A DNA stretch of 20,379 bases from an uncultured Erysipelotrichaceae bacterium. Its GTDB lineage: Bacteria; Bacillota_I; Bacilli_A; RFN20; CAG-826. Position numbers and translations under genes: made by a program. Under the pieces are notes generated by a model. The model saw nothing but the letters and a program-made list of their open reading frames with translations. It did not search any database and was not told the origin of the DNA. The first letter of the stretch is position 1. Each line of letters opens with the position of its first letter. The DNA is taken from NCBI GenBank assembly GCA_902801805.1, contig CADCJP010000009.1, forward strand, positions 1-20,379, given 5' to 3'. Below, piece by piece: positions 15,497-20,379 of this stretch.

Positions 15497-15601
15497 ATGC
15501 GTTGTCGCCTCACTAGCTACAACCGCATAGAAAAGGTTTCCTAAACTTTATTAAGTACCTTAATAGCGAGTACTTAGTGAATTAACAAAAGGAGGGACAT
15601 T
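15497..15601 (+). promoter_or_regulatory. Structured rplU leader, probable L21 leader
   Basis: The 100-base leader folds into at least two hairpins. The first pairs GTTGT (15501-15505) with ACAAC (15519-15523), or a longer alternative with ATGCG/CGCAT outside it. The second pairs TAAGTAC (15552-15558) with GTACTTA (15570-15576). A small GTTT/AAAC stem lies between. The ribosome site AGGAGG follows just before the ATG at 15602. Position and layout fit the Firmicutes L21 leader class, in which the ribosomal protein is thought to repress its own mRNA. I assign it by position and hairpin content, not by a covariance match. Confidence 0.6.
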
Positions 15602-15910
15602 ATGTACGCAATTATTGAAACTGGTGGAAAACAAGTTCGCGTGGAAGTTGGTAGCAAAATCTACGTCGAAAAACTCGATGCCGAAGTCGGTGCCACAATC
15701 ACCCTCGACAAAGTTCTCTTAATCGGAGACAAAGCTGTCAAAGTTGGCAACCCATACATCAAAGGTGCTAGCGTTGCTGCTAAAGTCGAAAAACAAGGCA
15801 AAAGTAAAAAAATCCGCGTCTTCAAGTACAAAGCAAAGGCTAACGAACACAAGACCATTGGTCATCGTCAACCATACACTTGCTTAGTAATCGAAGCTAT
15901 CAATGCCTAA
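15602..15910 (+). CDS. rplU: 50S ribosomal protein L21
   Basis: A 102-residue ribosomal protein with the L21 signature throughout: [17 protein letters not shown] at the start, [23 protein letters not shown], and the basic RNA-binding end [24 protein letters not shown], given in blocks of family order. It binds 23S rRNA in domain VI. AAAGGAGGGA at 15588-15597 precedes the ATG. The gene is first in rplU-prp-rpmA, the arrangement conserved in Firmicutes. Confidence 0.98.
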   Translation: MYAIIETGGKQVRVEVGSKIYVEKLDAEVGATITLDKVLLIGDKAVKVGNPYIKGASVAAKVEKQGKSKKIRVFKYKAKANEHKTIGHRQPYTCLVIEAINA

Positions 15911-15912
15911 TC

Positions 15913-16224
15913 ATGATTAAAGTGATAATTGGCCGTGCATCTAATAATCAAATTAATTTCTTAGAAATTAATGGTCACGCTAATAGCGCAGAGTATGGAC
16001 AAGATCTTGTCTGTGCGGCTGTCAGTGCAGTAGTGACTGGAGGATTCAATAACTTAGTGAACGTAAATAATTACGAAATCAAGTTAGAAGAAGGACATGC
16101 TTATTTCAAAAGCGAACGTCCATTAGATGCTCATGATGAAGTAGTGATTGAAACAATCGTATGTGGGTTAAACACAATACGTGAAGAAAATCCTAAATTC
16201 ATCGCTATCAAAACCGATAAGTAA
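15913..16224 (+). CDS. prp: Ribosomal-processing cysteine protease Prp (YsxB)
   Basis: A 103-residue protease that removes the N-terminal extension of ribosomal protein L27 in Firmicutes and related bacteria. The catalytic pair is H22 (in INGHA) and C34 (in GQDLVCAAVSAV), the same numbering as in S. aureus Prp. I start it at ATG 15913, two bases after the rplU stop; the frame is open further upstream but that would run inside rplU and lose the MIKVII start typical of the family. It lies between rplU and its own substrate gene rpmA, and is translated from the same message. Confidence 0.95.
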   Translation: MIKVIIGRASNNQINFLEINGHANSAEYGQDLVCAAVSAVVTGGFNNLVNVNNYEIKLEEGHAYFKSERPLDAHDEVVIETIVCGLNTIREENPKFIAIKTDK

Positions 16225-16248
16225 TTCGGTAGAAAAGAGGAAATAAAG

Positions 16249-16533
16249 ATGTTATTTAAATTAAATCTCCAACTCTTTGCTAGTAAAAAAGGTGTCGGTT
16301 CCACAAAAAACGGACGTGATTCTGCTGGTCGTAGACTTGGCGCAAAAGTCGCTGATGGACAATGGTGCCATTCTGGTAGCATTATCTACCGTCAAAGAGG
16401 AACAAGAATTTACCCAGGTGTTAACACCAAAAAAGGTAAAGACGATACCATCTTCGCCACATGTAATGGTGTTGTGAAGTATGAACGTTCTGGCAAAGAC
16501 AGAACAGTCGTGAAAGTCGTTCCACAAGAATAA
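16249..16533 (+). CDS. rpmA: 50S ribosomal protein L27 with cleavable N-terminal extension
   Basis: A 94-residue L27. The N-terminus [15 protein letters not shown] contains the Firmicutes-type extension; by analogy with S. aureus, Prp should cut after F10 to expose ASKKG, which reaches into the peptidyl-transferase centre. The body shows [19 protein letters not shown] and [15 protein letters not shown], both standard. AAGAGGAAA at 16235-16243 precedes the ATG. The gene ends the rplU operon; a strong terminator follows. Confidence 0.98.
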   Translation: MLFKLNLQLFASKKGVGSTKNGRDSAGRRLGAKVADGQWCHSGSIIYRQRGTRIYPGVNTKKGKDDTIFATCNGVVKYERSGKDRTVVKVVPQE

Positions 16534-16551
16534 TTGACAAAATTGAACATT

Positions 16552-16577
16552 AAGACCACAAATTAGTGGTCTTTTTG
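16552..16577 (+). terminator. Terminator of the rplU-prp-rpmA operon
   Basis: AAGACCAC (16552-16559) and GTGGTCTT (16566-16573) form a perfect 8-bp stem with a six-base loop, followed by TTTGT. It separates the ribosomal-protein operon from obgE. Confidence 0.88.
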
Positions 16578-16596
16578 TATGCTTTTCTTATATAAT
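16569..16596 (+). promoter_or_regulatory. Probable promoter of the obgE operon
   Basis: A perfect TATAAT at 16591-16596 lies 21 bases before the obgE ATG. The -35 is poor: GTCTTT (16569-16574, 16-base spacer) overlaps the right arm of the preceding terminator. Start near 16603 would leave a leader of about 14 bases. Confidence 0.5.
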
Positions 16597-16616
16597 AGAA
16601 AAGAAAGAAGAATTTT

Positions 16617-17894
16617 ATGTTTATTGATCGTGCAATTATTGAAGTAAGAAGTGGTAAAGGTGGCGATGGCGCCATTGCCTTTTTACATGAGAAATATGTT
16701 GCTAAAGGTGGACCAGCTGGTGGTAACGGCGGTCGTGGTGGCTCAATCTATTTAAGAGCGAGTAAAACCATCAACACACTTTTCAATTTCCGTCATAGCA
16801 AAACATTCATCGCAAATGATGGTGAAAAGGGTGGCATCAAAAATCAATACGGTAAATATGCAGAAGATGTCATCGTCGATGTCCCAATCGGCACTGTTGT
16901 CTATTTAGAAAAAGACAAAGAGTTCATCGGTGACTTAAACGAAGATGGCAAGATTATTAGAGTCGCTAAAGGTGGCCGTGGTGGTCGAGGCAATAGCTGC
17001 TTCAAGAGTTCCACTAATCGCGTTCCAAAGATTGCGGAAAATGGCGAACCTGGTGAAAGAAAAAGATTAATCTTAGAACTTAAGTTATTAGCCGATGTCG
17101 GTTTAGTTGGTTTCCCAAGTGTTGGCAAATCTACACTTTTAAGTGTAGTGAGTGCTGCTAAACCAGAAATCGCTGATTATCCATTTACCACAATTACACC
17201 AAACCTTGGTGTGGTCTCAGTGAAAGATGGTAGTTCCTTTGTAATGGCGGACTTGCCTGGATTAATTGAAGGTGCTCACTTAGGCAAAGGCTTAGGTTTA
17301 CAGTTCCTTCGACACATCGAAAGATGCCGTGTCATCGTGCATGTGATTGATTTATCAGAAACTGGTAGAGATCCATACGAAGATTACAAGATTATTAACC
17401 AAGAATTAAAAGAATATGGCTTCGCTTTAGATAAACGTCCACAAATCATTGTCGCTAGTAAGATGGATGAAGAAGGGGCAAAAGAAAAGCTTGTTAAATT
17501 AGAAAAACAAATTGGTCAAGAAATCATCCCGATCAGTGCCATTACTGAAGAAAATATTGATAAGTTATTATATAAATGTGCGGCGGTCTTAAAAGAAACA
17601 CCGTTATTCCCACTCTATGATGAGAAGGAAGAAAACCTTGATCATAAGACCTACACACTTGAAGATGAAGAACCATACTTCACCATTAGAAGAATTGACG
17701 CTCATACTTGGTCAATTGAAGGTGATAAGATTCTTAAGTTCTATAAGATGACTAACATTTCTACTGATGAAGGTATGATGGTCTTAATGAGTAAGATTCG
17801 CTCTCTTCGCATCGATGATGAATTAGAAAACCGTGGTGCTGAAGATGGAGATACAGTCATCTTAGATGACTTTGAATTCGAATACGTGAGGTAA
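16617..17894 (+). CDS. obgE: Obg-family ribosome-assembly GTPase
   Basis: A 425-residue GTPase of the Obg/CgtA family that binds the 50S subunit in assembly and in stringent or growth control. The glycine-rich Obg fold fills 1-158 (RSGKGGDGAIAF, KGGPAGGNGGRGG). The G domain follows: G1 GFPSVGKS (165-172), switch TT (191-192), G3 DLPG (212-215) with GLIEGAHLGKGLG, G4 SKMD (281-284, where many members have NKMD), G5 ISAI near 304. The C-terminal OCT domain (about 345-425) is present, with FTIRRIDAHTWSIEG and EDGDTVILDDFEFEY. The ribosome site is weak (AAAGAAG). It heads an operon with nadE two bases downstream. Confidence 0.97.
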   Translation: MFIDRAIIEVRSGKGGDGAIAFLHEKYVAKGGPAGGNGGRGGSIYLRASKTINTLFNFRHSKTFIANDGEKGGIKNQYGKYAEDVIVDVPIGTVVYLEKDKEFIGDLNEDGKIIRVAKGGRGGRGNSCFKSSTNRVPKIAENGEPGERKRLILELKLLADVGLVGFPSVGKSTLLSVVSAAKPEIADYPFTTITPNLGVVSVKDGSSFVMADLPGLIEGAHLGKGLGLQFLRHIERCRVIVHVIDLSETGRDPYEDYKIINQELKEYGFALDKRPQIIVASKMDEEGAKEKLVKLEKQIGQEIIPISAITEENIDKLLYKCAAVLKETPLFPLYDEKEENLDHKTYTLEDEEPYFTIRRIDAHTWSIEGDKILKFYKMTNISTDEGMMVLMSKIRSLRIDDELENRGAEDGDTVILDDFEFEYVR

Positions 17895-17896
17895 TT

Positions 17897-18637
17897 ATGA
17901 AATTAGAAGCTTATTTGAAAGTTGTCGAAGAGTTTTTAAAAGATTACCTGGAAAAAACACATTGTCAAAAATACATCTTAGGTATTTCTGGTGGTGTTGA
18001 TTCCTCATTATGCGCTGCTTTAGCGAGAAACGCCGTTGGTAAAGATCGTTTGCTTTGCTTAATCCTTCCAATTGAAAGCGCTAAGCAAGACGAAGAAGAC
18101 GCTAAGAAATTAGCAGAAGAATTAGACCTCAACTATGTTGTGGTTGATAACTCAGAGGCTTTCAAAAGCTTTATCAAAGCGAATGAAGAACTCGGTGTGA
18201 CTTTTGACAGAAGCACCTTAGGTAACTTCAAAGCGCGTCTTAGAATGTGCACATTATATGCCTATGCACAAAAATATAACGGCTTAGTTATCGGTACAGA
18301 TAACGCCGATGAAAGATATACTGGCTACTTCACCAAGCATGGTGATGGTGCTTGCGATATCCTACCAATCGCTCACCTATTAAAAGGTGAAGTCGTGGAA
18401 GCAAGTAAATTACTAGGTATTAGCGATTATCTCGCTGAAAGAGTGCCAACCGCTTCATTATTTGAGGGTCAAACTGATGAAAATGAAATGGGTGTCACTT
18501 ATAAAGACCTAGATAAATATATCTTAGGGGGCAAGGTTGCTCCTGAAGTTGAAGCACGCATCGAACACTTACACAAAATAAGTGAGCATAAGCGTGTGGC
18601 CACTCCAATGGCACCAAAATTCGATAGAGGTGAATAA
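17897..18637 (+). CDS. nadE: NAD synthetase, ammonia-dependent
   Basis: A 246-residue enzyme that amidates nicotinic acid adenine dinucleotide to NAD with ATP and ammonia, the last step of NAD synthesis. The PP-loop SGGVDSS is at 31-37. Other family blocks are CLILPIESAKQDEEDA, NFKARLRMCTLYAYAQ, GTDNADERYTGYFTKHGDGACDILPI and VPTASLFEGQTDENEMG, each in order. There is no N-terminal nitrilase (glutaminase) domain, so free ammonia is the likely nitrogen source. It starts two bases after obgE with GTGAGGT at 17886-17892 as ribosome site. Its TAA overlaps the ATG of a 32-codon ORF (TAATG). Confidence 0.96.
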   Translation: MKLEAYLKVVEEFLKDYLEKTHCQKYILGISGGVDSSLCAALARNAVGKDRLLCLILPIESAKQDEEDAKKLAEELDLNYVVVDNSEAFKSFIKANEELGVTFDRSTLGNFKARLRMCTLYAYAQKYNGLVIGTDNADERYTGYFTKHGDGACDILPIAHLLKGEVVEASKLLGISDYLAERVPTASLFEGQTDENEMGVTYKDLDKYILGGKVAPEVEARIEHLHKISEHKRVATPMAPKFDRGE

Positions 18638-18735
18638 TGAAGGTTAATAAATTAGAGACAATTTTCCTTTCAAGCTTAGTCAGCGCTTTTGTTGTTTTCC
18701 TTTTTATTATTCTTTTTATCCTCGTAAATTTATAA
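18637..18735 (+). CDS. 32-residue single-span membrane peptide, unidentified
   Basis: A short ORF that begins in the nadE stop (TAATG, 18635-18639) and ends at TAA 18733-18735, 20 bases before ruvA. The peptide starts MKVNKLETIF and is then almost wholly hydrophobic (SLVSAFVVFLFIILFILVNL), a single membrane helix with a basic N-terminus, so N-in orientation is expected. AGAGGTG at 18626-18632, at the end of nadE, lies four bases before the ATG and can serve as ribosome site. The gap it fills would otherwise be an unexplained 118 bases in a tight operon. I do not recognise it. Short hydrophobic ORFs can arise by chance in T-rich DNA, so this is moderate confidence. Confidence 0.55.
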   Translation: MKVNKLETIFLSSLVSAFVVFLFIILFILVNL

Positions 18736-18755
18736 AATTATAGAAGGTAATAAAT

Positions 18756-19307
18756 ATGATTTATTCTTTGAAAGGCAAAGTTTTATTAACTGATGGCGAC
18801 ACTGTTGTGGTCGATGTTCATGATGTCGGCTACCAAGTTTTAGTCAGCCATATTAGTGACTATGAAGTCGGTCAAGACGTCTTCTTGTATACCTATAATG
18901 TAGTCAGAGAAGATGAACAATATCTTGTTGGCTTCTCATCTTTAGATGAAAAGAAAGTCTTCTTAGCCTTAATCAAAGTTAAAGGTTTAGGACCTAAGAC
19001 CGTGATTGGTGCTTTAAGCGCAACCACAGTGGATGGTGTGAAGAATGCGATTGCCTCTAATAACGTTGCCTATTTAAAGAAATTACCAGGTATCGGTGCC
19101 AAAGCCGCTAGCCAAATCATCCTTGATCTCAAAGGTGAATTAACCGGTACTAAAGGTGACCCAACAGTTTACGATGAAGTGTATGAAGCCTTAAAAGAAT
19201 TAGGCTTTAAAGGTGCAGCCATTGACCGCGTTTTAGCGACGATTAATGAAAAAGATGCCGCTCCTGAAGAAATATTACGTTTAGCTTTAGCTAAGTTAAA
19301 GAAATAG
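18756..19307 (+). CDS. ruvA: Holliday junction branch-migration protein RuvA
   Basis: A 183-residue protein that binds four-way DNA junctions as a tetramer and loads the RuvB motor. The N-terminal OB fold begins [11 protein letters not shown] and includes YQVLVS and [16 protein letters not shown]. The two helix-hairpin-helix motifs are at [13 protein letters not shown] and [20 protein letters not shown]. The C-terminal RuvB-interacting domain ([18 protein letters not shown]) follows a short linker. Length is slightly below E. coli's. GAAGGTAA at 18743-18750 precedes the ATG. ruvB begins one base after its stop. Confidence 0.97.
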   Translation: MIYSLKGKVLLTDGDTVVVDVHDVGYQVLVSHISDYEVGQDVFLYTYNVVREDEQYLVGFSSLDEKKVFLALIKVKGLGPKTVIGALSATTVDGVKNAIASNNVAYLKKLPGIGAKAASQIILDLKGELTGTKGDPTVYDEVYEALKELGFKGAAIDRVLATINEKDAAPEEILRLALAKLKK

Positions 19308-19308
19308 T

Positions 19309-20319
19309 ATGTCCAGATTACTTGATGCAAATAGAAATAATAACGAAACTCAAGAAGAGCTTTCACTTAGACCACAAACTCTTGATGAATATGTCGGTCA
19401 AAAGGACTTAAAGGCCAATCTTAAGGTTTTTATTGGTGCTGCTCTTCATAGAGATGAACCATTAGATCATATTCTTTTCTATGGTCCTCCAGGTTTAGGT
19501 AAAACTACTTTAGCGTATGTCGTTGCTAATGAAATGCACGCGAACATTCATTTTGTGAATGGTCCGGCTTTAGAAAAACCAGGTGATTTAGGCGCTATTT
19601 TAAGCAATTTAAATAAAGATGGCGGAGACATCCTCTTCATCGATGAAATCCATAGACTTCCACGTATTGTGGAAGAAACACTCTATAACGCCATGGAAGA
19701 TTTTAAATTCTCTGTCGTTATTAATCGCGATACAAGTGCGAGAACATTAACGATTGATTTACCACCTTTCACACTCATTGGTGCAACTACCCGTGCAGGT
19801 AATCTAAGCGCGCCTTTAAGAAGTAGATTCGGTATCTCTGAAAAACTTAACTTCTATGATATTGATGAATGCGTGAAAATCGTTAAAAGAACGGCAAAAG
19901 TATTCAACACCACAATTGAAGATGCCGCGGCTTTAGAAATCGCTAAACGTTCACGCGGTACACCGCGTATTGCGAACAGATTATTTAGAAGAGTGCGTGA
20001 CTTTGCTAACTATGCTGGTCAAGATCACATTACAATCAACGATGCTTTACAAGCATTAAAAGCCTTAAAAGTTGATGAATTAGGCCTTGATGATGTCGAT
20101 ATTAAATACTTAAAAACCATCATTGAAAGATTCAAAGGTGGACCGGTTGGTTTAGATACATTAGCGAGCGCGATTGGCGAAGAAATAGACAACTTAGAAG
20201 ATGTCTATGAGCCTTACTTATTACAAATTGGGATGATCGATAGAACCGCAAGAGGTCGTGTCGCTACTGACAAAGCTTACAAGCACTTACAAATCAGCTA
20301 CCAAACAAAATTATTTTGA
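19309..20319 (+). CDS. ruvB: Holliday junction branch-migration motor RuvB
   Basis: A 336-residue AAA+ helicase motor that drives branch migration with RuvA. The N-terminus includes [12 protein letters not shown]; Walker A is GPPGLGKT (59-66), Walker B ILFIDEIH (108-115). The sensor 1 and arginine-finger area is [18 protein letters not shown], and the winged-helix C-terminus ends with the family stretch [32 protein letters not shown]. The gene starts one base after ruvA, so coupling is likely. It ends in TGA followed directly by TAA. ruvC is not in the window, as expected in Firmicutes, which use RecU. Confidence 0.98.
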   Translation: MSRLLDANRNNNETQEELSLRPQTLDEYVGQKDLKANLKVFIGAALHRDEPLDHILFYGPPGLGKTTLAYVVANEMHANIHFVNGPALEKPGDLGAILSNLNKDGGDILFIDEIHRLPRIVEETLYNAMEDFKFSVVINRDTSARTLTIDLPPFTLIGATTRAGNLSAPLRSRFGISEKLNFYDIDECVKIVKRTAKVFNTTIEDAAALEIAKRSRGTPRIANRLFRRVRDFANYAGQDHITINDALQALKALKVDELGLDDVDIKYLKTIIERFKGGPVGLDTLASAIGEEIDNLEDVYEPYLLQIGMIDRTARGRVATDKAYKHLQISYQTKLF

Positions 20320-20348
20320 TAATTTTATCTTAAATAGCCAAATTAATT

Positions 20349-20377
20349 GAACAAGAATTATCTTGTTCTTTTATTTT
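20349..20377 (+). terminator. Terminator of the obgE-nadE-ruvAB operon
   Basis: GAACAAGA (20349-20356) and TCTTGTTC (20361-20368) form a perfect 8-bp stem with a four-base loop, followed by TTTTATTTT. It lies 29 bases after the ruvB stop. Confidence 0.9.
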
Positions 20378-20379
20378 AG

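Noticed and set aside
16534..16539. Perfect -35 hexamer TTGACA just after rpmA
   Set aside because: No -10-like sequence lies 15-19 bases downstream; that position is inside the terminator stem. The usable -10 at 16591 is too far away.
17131..17148. Inverted repeat CTACACTT/AAGTGTAG inside obgE
   Set aside because: It lies in the G1-coding region with only two bases between arms and no U-tract; likely a by-product of codon choice.
1..20379. tRNA, rRNA, CRISPR arrays, transposases, attachment sites or phage genes
   Set aside because: I found no cloverleaf ending in CCA context, no regularly spaced direct repeats and no transposase or integrase motifs. The only tRNA-related element is the T-box leader.

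Overview
The window reads as a stretch of chromosome from a low-GC, Firmicutes-type bacterium of the Bacilli/Mollicutes kind; the exact lineage cannot be fixed from the sequence. Evidence for this is the valine T-box leader ahead of valS, the N-terminally extended ribosomal protein L27 paired with its processing protease Prp, strong GGAGG-type ribosome sites, U-rich intrinsic terminators, and a gene order that recalls the Bacillus subtilis tig/lonA/ysxC ... valS ... radC ... rplU-ysxB-rpmA ... obg ... ruvAB region. The genetic code looks standard: tryptophan is TGG and no full-length gene is broken by in-frame TGA. Of 23 stops I read 17 TAA, 4 TAG and 2 TGA. No rRNA, tRNA, CRISPR, insertion sequence or phage gene was seen, and no gene-free stretch exceeds 300 bases.

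Left part (1-5161), accessory and housekeeping genes on both strands: the tail of an unidentified gene; an MscS-type channel; on the minus strand a hemolysin III family membrane protein and a free methionine-(R)-sulfoxide reductase; a small P-loop kinase-like protein; a minus-strand membrane diguanylate cyclase; and an ECF transporter S component. Two convergent gene pairs share bidirectional terminators, one of which holds both stop codons in its loop.

Middle part (5206-14519), all plus strand: rarA coupled to a 304-residue unidentified helical-repeat protein; then, from a good promoter, trigger factor (tig), the Lon protease and the ribosome-assembly GTPase EngB; then a T-box-controlled valS. 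tig, lon and engB form a protein-folding/quality-control/ribosome-assembly block. clpX and lonB, which lie between tig and lonA in B. subtilis, are absent here.

Right part (14575-20319), all plus strand: a 60-residue single-span membrane peptide whose ribosome site is buried in a terminator-like hairpin, translationally coupled to radC; an rplU-prp-rpmA operon with its own promoter and a structured leader that fits an L21 autoregulatory leader; and an obgE-nadE-(32-residue membrane peptide)-ruvA-ruvB operon ending in a clear terminator. The theme is ribosome biogenesis (L21, L27, Prp, ObgE, EngB), tRNA charging (ValS) and recombination or fork repair (RarA, RadC, RuvAB), with NAD synthesis embedded.

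Most of the window is ordinary core genome. The points most worth a second look are the 60-residue peptide with the sequestered ribosome site, the unlisted 32-residue membrane ORF between nadE and ruvA, the terminator-like hairpin inside the start of engB, and the rarA-coupled unidentified protein.
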